Of a stretch of 64,000 bases of DNA, positions 55,971 through 64,000 are shown one piece after another (position 1 is the stretch's first letter; every line of letters begins with the position of its first letter). This DNA comes from Parashewanella spongiae (GTDB lineage: Bacteria > Pseudomonadota > Gammaproteobacteria > Enterobacterales > Shewanellaceae): contig NZ_CP037952.1 in assembly GCF_004358345.1 (NCBI RefSeq), positions 3,968,001 to 4,032,000 of the forward strand, in the 5' to 3' direction. A model generated the notes under the pieces. That model worked only from the letters and a program-made list of their open reading frames with translations, was not told the DNA's origin and searched no databases. A program made the translations under genes and the position numbers.

Positions 55971-57454
55971 ACTTGCAATTTACGTCTGGTGAAGTTTGGT
56001 GACTTAAATTCAAGCTTACCCACTTTAGGTTCCTCTGTAGCAGCGCCCGAACTTACTGAACGATTTTCAGCAAATGTTATCGTTTCAAACTCTTCCCAGA
56101 CAGTTTTAACAATCTTTGCACCATCTTTATCAACATCTTCTACAAGTCTGCCATCAAATGAAGCACATTTTACTTCCTTACTATTCTTGCTTGCACCGCT
56201 ATCAAAATCAGTTTTTTTCTTCCAATTGCTTTCTGAAGAAGTACTTCCGTTTACATAGTATTTATCGTCTGCATGTAACAAACCTTGTTCAGCTGCGATT
56301 GCTTGCAATTCCGCACTGCAGCTGACATTACCACATTCCATTGATAATTTAAGCGCTGTTTTACCTGCGTGATTCCTAGTCGCTATACTAAAGCCTTCAT
56401 CAAAAAGGGCTCTGCATAGCCCGCTATGTCCGTTTCTTGCCGCGAGATGCAACAGATTATCACCTTCTGAATTTTGATGATTATGTTTTGTAGATACACA
56501 AGAAAGTTTTTGAACCAATTTTGCACTTCCTGAAATAGCGGCATAATCAATCGGGCGATTTCCACTTGAGTCTTCTAAATTCAAAAATACTTCTCTAAGC
56601 TCAGGAGGACATTTCTCAAGTAAACAAGTTGCCACTTCGACATTTCCTTTTTTAGCGGCAAAATGTAGGACTCTATGATTTTTTGAGTCTTTTTCAGCAT
56701 AATCAGCGCCTTTCAAGACTAATTCATTAGCAACGACGGAGTGACCACTTTCGATTGCTAAATAAAGTGCAGATTTACCATCTTCAGAGGCTAATGAAGG
56801 CTTAGCTCCTTTTACGAGTAAAGTTCTAACCAACTGCAGTTTTCCATGTTTCGCAGCTAGCCTTAACGCTCTGCTAGAAAGAACATGAGATTCACCGACT
56901 TCAGCGCCTGATCCAATCAGCAGCTCTATCATGGCTAAATCATCTTTTGCAGCTGCAATTTCAAATGCCGTGCAGCTATTAGGCAGACTTTGTCGACAAT
57001 TTAAATCAACACCATCTTTGATATTTTTTCGGACTTTTGAAACTTCTCCACGAGCTACGGCCTTCAAGAAATCATCACTTTTATTTAACCGTCCTAATAG
57101 TAAGTCAGTATTTTTACGTAAAGACTTAACTTCGTTGTCTCGGCCTGTTAATTCTACATAGGGCGTATCAAAACTGCTCTTATGAAACTTCACTATCGAT
57201 TTGAAAGCAAAACTTATTCCCTCATTCCTAACAGGCACTGCTGTGTAGTGAACTTTAACAATACTAATGCCTGAAGATTGACTCCGGAGTTTGAAAATAA
57301 ATGTTAAACCAGTACTAGGAGATTCTGTTGAACCGGCCTGTGTTGTTGAAGCTACTTTACGAACTACCCTAGTTAGCACATCACTTGTAGTCAATTCCTT
57401 ATATTCAGGAGATGTCGAAAAAAGATTTGTACAATTAAATGATATAGAAGACAT
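55964..57454 (-). CDS. ankyrin-repeat protein 2, candidate effector
   Basis: 496 residues without signal peptide. Residues 1-130 are a unique mixed domain. Seven to eight ankyrin repeats of ordinary 33-residue length span about 135-390 (for example ALRLAAKHGKLQLVRTLLVK and NLLHLAARNGHSGLCRALFD). The repeats are diverse, unlike the near-identical units of the giant ankyrin protein at 5810. The C-terminal 105 residues are polar, Ser/Lys-rich and unique. The gene is convergent with proS, and a MITE D copy lies upstream. It is a protein-binding module; the host-directed role is inference from context. Confidence 0.85.
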   Translation of the reverse strand: MSSISFNCTNLFSTSPEYKELTTSDVLTRVVRKVASTTQAGSTESPSTGLTFIFKLRSQSSGISIVKVHYTAVPVRNEGISFAFKSIVKFHKSSFDTPYVELTGRDNEVKSLRKNTDLLLGRLNKSDDFLKAVARGEVSKVRKNIKDGVDLNCRQSLPNSCTAFEIAAAKDDLAMIELLIGSGAEVGESHVLSSRALRLAAKHGKLQLVRTLLVKGAKPSLASEDGKSALYLAIESGHSVVANELVLKGADYAEKDSKNHRVLHFAAKKGNVEVATCLLEKCPPELREVFLNLEDSSGNRPIDYAAISGSAKLVQKLSCVSTKHNHQNSEGDNLLHLAARNGHSGLCRALFDEGFSIATRNHAGKTALKLSMECGNVSCSAELQAIAAEQGLLHADDKYYVNGSTSSESNWKKKTDFDSGASKNSKEVKCASFDGRLVEDVDKDGAKIVKTVWEEFETITFAENRSVSSGAATEEPKVGKLEFKSPNFTRRKLQVI

Positions 57455-57548
57455 ACGTTCTCATTTATACAAAAAATATTATCTTTATTATAATAAAGGT
57501 CACTATGCTTAATGATAAATATTAAATGAATTATTGTTAGCCTAGGAA

Positions 57549-57829
57549 TAATACCAATTACGGTAATTAATCCCTCAGTCAGCAAGAGCTAAAGGGTTTC
57601 AGTGCAAGGCACAAGCTCGAAGTACTATATTCCCTACGGCCGCCATACAAAGCTGGCGTTCAACGCAGTAATGGAACCCTTTAGCCTTGCCCTTCGGGAG
57701 CTTGTATGTGCTCAAATTACTTCTCAAAATTGTCTTGACGTAGAGCAACTATGTCTTCATCAATTTCGATTGCACTTTGAGCACATACACAGCTCTGAGT
57801 TGAGCATTTAATTACTGTAATTGGTATAA
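57549..57829. mobile_element. MITE family D, copy 3
   Basis: About 281 bp with ends AATACCAATTACGGTAATTA and TAATTACTGTAATTGGTATA. It sits between the divergent ankyrin and patatin genes and ends about 74 bp before the patatin start. The rest of the 450-bp intergenic region holds no gene. Confidence 0.85.
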
Positions 57830-57902
57830 CTACAACAAACATTATGTATCCCATATTCTTTTCATAATATAGTGTTGGGTTACCGCATATAACGGAGTTA
57901 AT

Positions 57903-59024
57903 TTGACGGGAAAGACAGCTTTAGTTTTAGGTGGTGGTGGGGCAAGAGCGGCTTATCAAGTCGGTGTGCTCAAAGCCATAGTTCAAAATTACCCTCGAAA
58001 TCACGGCATCCCATTCGATGTACTTTGTGGTACCTCAGCAGGAGCCGTCAATGCAACTTCATTGGCAACGCATGCAGGCTGTTTTCATTTAGCAGTAAAA
58101 AAACTCAACTACGTCTGGGGTAACTTTCAAACTGAACAAGTTTATAAAAGCTCTGTCTCGGGCGTACTCAAACATTTAGCTGAAATGGCTCTAAAAGGAT
58201 TACAAGCAAACACTATAAATCCTGATTCTGGCTGTTTATTAGATAACGAACCTTTAAAACAGTTACTTGATAAGGTGATGGATTTTAATCGGATTGATAA
58301 TAATATTGCACATGGAAACTTAACCGCTTTAAGTATCGATGCATCTTGTTATGATGATTCAAAATCGATAACGTTCTTTCAAGCCAAAGAAAGCATTAAC
58401 AATTGGTCAAGAGCAAGGCGAAAAGGAGTGCGAAGCCAGCTTTATACTTCTCACTTATTGGCAAGTTCAGCGATTCCACTCGTATTCCCCTCGGTAAAGT
58501 TAAACCGCCAATATTTTGGTGATGGCTCTGTACATCAACTCGCACCACTTTCAAGTCCAATTCATTTGGGTGCGGATAAAATTTTGGTGATTAACTTAGA
58601 TTGTGAAACAAAACCAACAAATCCACTATCTCGTCACCACCCCTCAGCGGCATCCATTGCTGGACACCTATTAGACACAATATTTTCAGACACCCTCAAT
58701 AGTGATCTTGAACGGTTACAAAGGGTCAATAGTACAATTAGCTTAGTTCCAGAAAACCACCGAAAAGAATACGCTTTAAGAGCAATTGAAACGCTGGTTA
58801 TTAAACCCAGTCAAGATTTAGGTGAAATAGCCGCAACCTACTATTACCACATGCCTTTTGCTATACGTAGTTTATTGCGAGTCTTTGGGATCAATCAACG
58901 AACCGAATCCAGTATCATTTCATACTTACTATTCGAAAAAGCCTATACAAACGCCTTAATTGAGCTCGGTTACAATGATGCAATGTCTCAATTAACAGTG
59001 ATCAATAAATTCTTATCTCGATAA
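57903..59024 (+). CDS. patatin-like phospholipase
   Basis: 373 residues. The oxyanion GGGGAR loop (about 10-16), nucleophile S45 in GTSAGA and catalytic D207 in GDGSV form the Ser-Asp dyad of patatin lipid acyl hydrolases. Related Shewanella proteins have the same start. The initiator is TTG with ACGGAG 8 bases upstream; no ATG lies nearby in frame. No signal peptide, so it probably works on membrane phospholipids from the cytoplasm. The C-terminal part is helical. The next gene lies 88 bp downstream. Confidence 0.9.
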   Translation: MTGKTALVLGGGGARAAYQVGVLKAIVQNYPRNHGIPFDVLCGTSAGAVNATSLATHAGCFHLAVKKLNYVWGNFQTEQVYKSSVSGVLKHLAEMALKGLQANTINPDSGCLLDNEPLKQLLDKVMDFNRIDNNIAHGNLTALSIDASCYDDSKSITFFQAKESINNWSRARRKGVRSQLYTSHLLASSAIPLVFPSVKLNRQYFGDGSVHQLAPLSSPIHLGADKILVINLDCETKPTNPLSRHHPSAASIAGHLLDTIFSDTLNSDLERLQRVNSTISLVPENHRKEYALRAIETLVIKPSQDLGEIAATYYYHMPFAIRSLLRVFGINQRTESSIISYLLFEKAYTNALIELGYNDAMSQLTVINKFLSR

Positions 59025-59112
59025 ATTATTAGATTTTTTCTTTTAAAACGTTTTGGCATAAAAACTGTATTAAGTAGTCAATATTATTACGTTTTAGTTC
59101 AGAGATACTGTA

Positions 59113-59988
59113 ATGGATTTTGGTTTAGCAGTTGGTTACCAATCAGATAGCTTTACACTCACTTCTCAGCCTCATGGCAGAAGTACCCTATCGACAGATC
59201 TTATTCACATCATACAGTCTCTGCATTCAAGCCTTGAGCCTAGGACAGTTTTTGCCAATTACGGCAAAATATTAGGCCAACATTTGCCGATTATCGGTGT
59301 GCAATTACAACTTGCTAATCACCACTTCATTTGGGGAATTGGTCAAGGCAAAGGCTTTAAGTGTTTTTTACCGCTCAATCAGCAATCCAGCGAGATACAC
59401 TACCGCTTAAGTGATAACTTATCACCGCAGCAATTATCCCTATTAAAACAGATTGAAGAGTTATTACCGCAAGCACTAGAAAATGCGATGAACTTCGCTG
59501 ATATGTCAAAAAAAGCCATGTTCGATGCACTGACATCTTTAGGAAACCGCCGTTATTATCAACAAATGCTAGAGTCGGCTATTGCGCGTTTCCAACGTGC
59601 CAACGAAGATATCTCTTTATTGATTTTAGATCTCGATAACTTTAAATCACTCAATGACCGTTTTGGTCATCAACTCGGTGATACCATTTTAAGTGAGTTT
59701 GGTGCTTTGCTTACAAAAACAACCCGCAATGCTGATCAAGCGTTTAGAATAGGTGGCGATGAGTTTGTCGTTATTGTTCATGGTGATTCTATTGCTGCTG
59801 AAAAGCTGTCTCAAAGAATCATTATGGAAATTAATGACAGTCCTCTGCTGCAGCAATTCGACGCACAATCCAGTATTGGAATCGCTCAATTAACTACAAA
59901 ACAAACTAGCAAACAACTCTACGAGATGGCTGATAAAGCACTTTATAGCGCAAAGTTAAGTGGGAAAAATAATTTTAAAGTGGCATAA
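59113..59988 (+). CDS. diguanylate cyclase (GGDEF)
   Basis: 291 residues with a 130-residue N-terminal region that could sense a signal and has no membrane span. The C-terminal GGDEF domain has the intact catalytic GGDEF at 214-218 and an inhibitory RxxD (RNAD) five residues before it, so it should make c-di-GMP with product inhibition. LTSLGNRRYYQQM and DLDNFKSLNDRFGH are also present. There is no clear promoter between it and the patatin gene. Confidence 0.93.
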   Translation: MDFGLAVGYQSDSFTLTSQPHGRSTLSTDLIHIIQSLHSSLEPRTVFANYGKILGQHLPIIGVQLQLANHHFIWGIGQGKGFKCFLPLNQQSSEIHYRLSDNLSPQQLSLLKQIEELLPQALENAMNFADMSKKAMFDALTSLGNRRYYQQMLESAIARFQRANEDISLLILDLDNFKSLNDRFGHQLGDTILSEFGALLTKTTRNADQAFRIGGDEFVVIVHGDSIAAEKLSQRIIMEINDSPLLQQFDAQSSIGIAQLTTKQTSKQLYEMADKALYSAKLSGKNNFKVA

Positions 59989-60060
59989 GGCTTGTTAGTT
60001 TTATTATCCACAGTTCAAAAATAAAGAAGCAAAAAAAATTAACTTAAAATAACCGTTCAA

Positions 60061-60460
60061 CCTAAAAACATCAGTTGAACGCTGAGTATACGAGTAACTG
60101 TTTGAGCAATACGATGATTTTATTATCATGTTTTTCACCTAAGGGACGTGGCGGAAGAATGTATACCAATTTTATCGTCACTCCTGCGAACGCAGGAGTC
60201 CAGAGTCTTTGGTTAATTTGGGCACAAGTCGCTGGATACCTGCGTTCGCAGGTATGACAAATTAAGCGTTGAAATTTAAATTGGTATTATTTGAACTGCG
60301 ACATCCCTAATGAGTGAAATGCTCTACGCTCACAAGCTTGCTAAAATGGCGGCTATCTGCGTTATAACTTTTGCAAGTAGAATAACTACTTGCTGCAAGC
60401 TACACCTTAATATCAGCCATTTTTTCTACGCTTGAGAACGCAGTCAACTGATGTTTCTAG
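60061..60460. mobile_element. MITE family A, copy 5, interrupted by MITE B
   Basis: Ends CCTAAAAACATCAGTTGAAC and ACTGATGTTTCTAG enclose 400 bp; removing the inserted MITE B and one TAA leaves about 232 bp, the family length. CTGTAATTGGTATAA at 60470-60484 is a remnant of a MITE D end. No gene lies between 59989 and 60576. Confidence 0.82.
60143..60307. mobile_element. MITE family B, copy 4, nested
   Basis: 165 bp with TAA at 60140-60142 and 60308-60310, inserted into the TCACC/ATGAGTG region of MITE A. Nearly identical to 33992-34156 in reverse orientation. Confidence 0.85.
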
Positions 60461-60576
60461 ATTTAGTTTCTGTAATTGGTATAACGCTGAAGATTAAACT
60501 ATCCAAGGTAAAGTACGAAAATAAGCTAGAATAGGCATCTGTGAAGGAATTTCGTAGGTGATATGAAATAAAAAAT

Positions 60577-61971
60577 TTAATTCTGTCGCACATAGATTGA
60601 CTGACTTTCTACATCTGCTTGTGCGACTTTATCCACCCAATAACCAATCGCACAAACAAGCTGCTCATTATAAAAAAGAAGTGGGACTCTACTCCTTTCC
60701 CAAGGTGGAACTTGTAACTCTTGCCACAATTTTTTTAGTGATCGCGATTTATCCCGAAAAGTAGGCTTACACAATGTACTTCCTGCTACACCAAATCGTA
60801 TTGACACTACCTCATTTAATTTCGGTAACCGTAATTGAGTTAACGGATCACTTTCATCTGTCATTGTTTTCTCAACAATAAGCGTGTTTAACGAATTCAC
60901 TTTCAGCTCTACACGTTCAGACTTCGCCAATAGTTCAAGTAAATTAACCGCCTCAATGTCATCGGGCTTAATTAATTCTTGTGGATAGTCATGAGCATAA
61001 ACTTGGTGATTAAATCGGCGAACTATAACGCCTGAAGCTTTGATCTCGACTTTAGCGCCAGCTTTGGCAGTTTGTAACTGCTCTAAAGTTTCATCTAATT
61101 GTATTTTTGATAAGTTTGGCAAATCGAGTTTGCTTAAGAATGTACGAAACAATTGCCTTTGCCACGCATAGGGTAATAAACCGAAGCTATTAATATTAAG
61201 TACATATTTCGCAAACGGCGATGCTTGTATATGTGCTAATAATTTTTGTTCAGAAACTTCATCAAGCAAAGATTGTTGTTCTCTACAAAGCTCAGCACTA
61301 CGGCACGCGGTTGTTGCAATAGCAGGCCAGCGTTGTTTCAACTGTGGGATGACATTTAAGCGGAGAAAATTTCGGTCAAATCTCACATCTTGGTTACTGT
61401 CATCTTCAATGTTAGAAAGCCCATACTGTTTTGCATATTGTTCGATTTCAATTCGAGAAATATCTAATAATGGTCTCAGTTGAAGTAGCCCATTATCTAA
61501 TGGCTGAGTCACGCCCATACTCGCTAGTCCCTTGGGGCCTTGACCACGCTTTAGGGCTAGCAATAACGTTTCTAACTGATCATCTTGATGATGAGCTGTA
61601 AATAACACGTCTCCTAACTTCATCTCACTCAATAATGCTTGATACCTTGCCCGGCGTGCTTCGGACTCAATACTTAATCTTGCACCTTGTTTAACCGCTA
61701 CTTTTTTTACTATAAGAGGCAAATTATAGGCTAATGCACGAGATTCACAATGTTTAACCCAATCATCCGCATCTGGACTGAGTCCATGATGAATATGAAT
61801 CAATACCGCACTGAGATGAGCCTGTACTCTTGTTAATTCACTAACCGCATGTGCGAGCACTTCTGAATCAATTCCACCGCTGTAAGCGATTATTAGCCGC
61901 TGACAACTTGCCTCAGATAACTCTTTGATGCTATGTAAAATAGATTGTGCAATGTTAGCTGTATTAGGCAT
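60577..61971 (-). CDS. tilS: tRNA(Ile)-lysidine synthetase TilS
   Basis: 464 residues. The enzyme attaches lysine to C34 of tRNA-Ile(CAU), changing its decoding from AUG to AUA. The ATP-binding P-loop IIAYSGGIDSEVL lies at about residues 27-39, and the HHGLSPDADDWV and AHHQDDQLETLLLALKRG blocks follow. A TilS C-terminal domain occupies about 380-464. The ATG overlaps the dnaE stop as TAATG, suggesting coupled translation. Confidence 0.95.
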   Translation of the reverse strand: MPNTANIAQSILHSIKELSEASCQRLIIAYSGGIDSEVLAHAVSELTRVQAHLSAVLIHIHHGLSPDADDWVKHCESRALAYNLPLIVKKVAVKQGARLSIESEARRARYQALLSEMKLGDVLFTAHHQDDQLETLLLALKRGQGPKGLASMGVTQPLDNGLLQLRPLLDISRIEIEQYAKQYGLSNIEDDSNQDVRFDRNFLRLNVIPQLKQRWPAIATTACRSAELCREQQSLLDEVSEQKLLAHIQASPFAKYVLNINSFGLLPYAWQRQLFRTFLSKLDLPNLSKIQLDETLEQLQTAKAGAKVEIKASGVIVRRFNHQVYAHDYPQELIKPDDIEAVNLLELLAKSERVELKVNSLNTLIVEKTMTDESDPLTQLRLPKLNEVVSIRFGVAGSTLCKPTFRDKSRSLKKLWQELQVPPWERSRVPLLFYNEQLVCAIGYWVDKVAQADVESQSIYVRQN

Positions 61972-64000
61972 TAGAACAACATTCTTACTTTGTCTGGCCC
62001 TATCAAGCTTTGTAGCGCCAGTAATAAATCATCTGTCGGGTTAACTTGCCAATCATCACCTAATTGAAATTGGCCTTTGGCATCTTCTAAGCGATAGTTA
62101 ATCAATACAGGGGTTTTACCTGCTTCTTTCCAAGGCAATAATGTTTGTTGGAATGATTCTAAAACAGATTGATCAATCTGAGTGCTTTCGATATCTATTT
62201 CTAATCCTTTTGAAAAATGACCACGTGCTTCACTAATATCGATGATGTTTCTCGCTGTCATTCTGTTTCCGCCAGAAAAGTCATCAACGCTAACTTCACC
62301 TTCGCAGATAATGACTCGATCTTTTTCAATCAAATGATTAAATTTTTCATAAGCTTCGGTAAATAGCATAACTTCTAAGCGACCACTTTTATCATCCAGT
62401 GTTACCAAGCCCATTTTAGAGCCTCGTTTAGTCATCATCACCCTTGAAGCAACAACCAAACCTGCTATTTTAACTGTTTTACTGCGCCCTGTAGGGTGCG
62501 TATCTTTCAAACGACCATTGGTGTAATACTTTAATTCTTTCAGGTATTGATTGATTGGGTGCCCAGTTAAATATAAACCGAGAGTATCTCGCTCACCTTC
62601 TAGCCACACTTTGTCTGGCCAAGGTGTACAATCAACAAATTGCTGTTTCGCATCATTAGGATCGGTATTAAGCAGACCAAACATGTCATTTTGGCCAGTT
62701 GATTCTGCTTTCGCATGCTGTGCTGCTGCTAAAATCGCTTGAGGTAATGTTGCCATCATTGATGCTCGATGGGGGCCTAGAGTGTCCAAGGCACCAGCGG
62801 AAACGAGTTTTTCAATGACTCGTTTGTTCAGTTTTTTAAGATCAACTCTGGCACAAAAATCAAATAAATCGATAAATGGCCCTGACTTTCTGGCTTCGAG
62901 TATTGATTCAACAGGGCCTTCACCCACGCCTTTAATTGCACCAATGCCATAAATAATATTAAATTCGTCATCAACCGTGAACTTAAACTGACCTCTGTTC
63001 ACGTCTGGTGGAATTAATGGCAGTCCCATGCGTTCACATTCATCAACGAGAGTAACAATCTTATCGGTATTATCCATATCCGCAGACATTACTGCCGCCA
63101 TAAACTGTGATGGATAATGGGTTTTTAACCAAAGCGTTTGATACGAAACCAATGCATAAGCGGCTGAATGGGATTTATTGAATCCATATCCCGCAAACTT
63201 TTCAACCAAATCAAAAATTTTCATCGACAGTTCACCATCGATACCATTATTGTTCGCACCTTCTTTAAAAATACTCCGTTGTTTTGCCATTTCTTCAGGC
63301 TTCTTTTTACCCATAGCTCGACGAAGCATATCCGCTCCACCTAGGGTATAACCTGATAAAACCTGAGCAATCTGCATAACCTGCTCTTGATACAAAATAA
63401 TACCGTATGTCGGCTCAAGCAGATCTTTTAATGATTCATGTTGCCATTGCGCGTCTGGATACGAAACTTCTTCACGGCCATGTTTACGCTCAATGAAGTT
63501 GTCTACCATGCCTGATTGCAAAGGTCCTGGACGGAATAAGGCAACAAGCGCAATCATATCTTCAAAACTGTCTGGTTGAAGACGCTTAATAAGATCTTTC
63601 ATACCACGTGATTCGAGCTGGAATACCGCTGTGGTTTCGTAACGCTGCAATAGCTTGAATGAGGCGGGGTCATCAAGAGGAATTGATTCAATTCGAATTG
63701 GCTCAAGCCCTTTCTTCGCTTGAGTTGCATTCACCATTTGCAGTGCCCAATCGACAATGGTGAGTGTTCGTAATCCCAAGAAATCGAACTTAACAAGCCC
63801 TGCCGTTTCTACGTCATTTTTATCAAACTGAGTAACTGGGTTAAGCCCTTCAGCATCACAGTAAAGTGGGGAAAAATCAGTAATCTTAGTTGGGGCAATC
63901 ACCACCCCTCCAGCATGTTTACCTGCATTTCGAGTGACACCTTCAAGGCGGCGGCACATATCAATCAGATCTTTTACATCTTCATCGGCTTCATAGGCTT
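61971..64000 (-). CDS. dnaE: DNA polymerase III alpha subunit, 3' part
   Basis: The visible 676 residues are the C-terminal part of the replicative polymerase; the 5' end lies beyond 64000 and the frame is open there. [12 protein letters not shown] carries the third catalytic aspartate. The fingers region with [20 protein letters not shown] and [13 protein letters not shown]-like sequence, a helix-hairpin-helix region and an OB fold ([20 protein letters not shown]) follow. tilS is translated from the overlapping TAATG. In Shewanella accA normally comes next. Confidence 0.96.
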   Translation of the reverse strand, partial: AYEADEDVKDLIDMCRRLEGVTRNAGKHAGGVVIAPTKITDFSPLYCDAEGLNPVTQFDKNDVETAGLVKFDFLGLRTLTIVDWALQMVNATQAKKGLEPIRIESIPLDDPASFKLLQRYETTAVFQLESRGMKDLIKRLQPDSFEDMIALVALFRPGPLQSGMVDNFIERKHGREEVSYPDAQWQHESLKDLLEPTYGIILYQEQVMQIAQVLSGYTLGGADMLRRAMGKKKPEEMAKQRSIFKEGANNNGIDGELSMKIFDLVEKFAGYGFNKSHSAAYALVSYQTLWLKTHYPSQFMAAVMSADMDNTDKIVTLVDECERMGLPLIPPDVNRGQFKFTVDDEFNIIYGIGAIKGVGEGPVESILEARKSGPFIDLFDFCARVDLKKLNKRVIEKLVSAGALDTLGPHRASMMATLPQAILAAAQHAKAESTGQNDMFGLLNTDPNDAKQQFVDCTPWPDKVWLEGERDTLGLYLTGHPINQYLKELKYYTNGRLKDTHPTGRSKTVKIAGLVVASRVMMTKRGSKMGLVTLDDKSGRLEVMLFTEAYEKFNHLIEKDRVIICEGEVSVDDFSGGNRMTARNIIDISEARGHFSKGLEIDIESTQIDQSVLESFQQTLLPWKEAGKTPVLINYRLEDAKGQFQLGDDWQVNPTDDLLLALQSLIGPDKVRMLF

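Overview
The window is a low-G+C chromosome segment of a marine gammaproteobacterium. The core genes (murJ divergent from rpsT, hns, rcsF-trmO-proS, tilS downstream of dnaE, a patatin followed by a GGDEF protein) fit the Shewanellaceae. The load of ankyrin and other eukaryote-like proteins plus many small mobile elements suggests a host-associated member such as Parashewanella; that genus is an inference, not something the sequence proves.

Layout. 1-5.7 kb is mostly core: a four-histidine-box membrane hydroxylase, acyl-CoA thioesterase, murJ, rpsT and a secreted M28 peptidase. 5.8-16.1 kb is accessory: a giant ankyrin protein built from 41-residue units, a group II intron, a RING-H2 plus Sel1-like-repeat protein, and two small unknowns. 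16.3-21.3 kb is metabolic core: yaaA, an AGCS symporter and a phosphoketolase, with a consensus CRP site between the last two. 21.8-41 kb is again accessory: a 948-residue helical-repeat protein, a degraded group II intron broken by an IS1-type element, a pentatricopeptide-repeat protein ending in an Smr-like domain, a second copy of the first intron, IS66 and ISAzo13-like debris, a gene broken by a MITE, and a two-gene RND efflux operon. 41.3-45.1 kb holds a 1266-residue protein whose C-terminus carries a YopT-like Cys/His/Asp arrangement, divergent from hns. 45.9-51.4 kb holds two amidohydrolase genes, rcsF and trmO. 51.7-57.5 kb has a polyproline/WH2 protein, three MITEs in a row, proS and a second ankyrin protein. 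57.9-64 kb has patatin, a diguanylate cyclase, tilS and the 3' part of dnaE.

The most notable feature is a set of at least six large proteins with eukaryote-like modules: ankyrin (two), RING-H2, PPR-Smr, polyproline/WH2 and C58-like protease. None shows a signal peptide, and each sits between core genes next to MITEs or introns. They look like candidate host-directed effectors, or in the PPR case an RNA-binding protein. No secretion system is encoded here, so delivery is inference.

The mobile DNA is layered. Four MITE families could be defined. Family A is about 233 bp, with CCTA(A/G)AAACATCAG ends and a 5-bp TTAAA duplication at its best copy. Family B is 165-185 bp and is flanked by TAA at all four copies. 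Family C is a hairpin repeat. Family D has about 20-bp ends resembling AATACCAATTACAGTAATTA. One B copy is nested in an A copy and another interrupts a gene. The two main intron copies have complementary defects: one keeps the reverse transcriptase but has lost domains V/VI, and the other keeps domains V/VI but has a nonsense codon in the reverse transcriptase.
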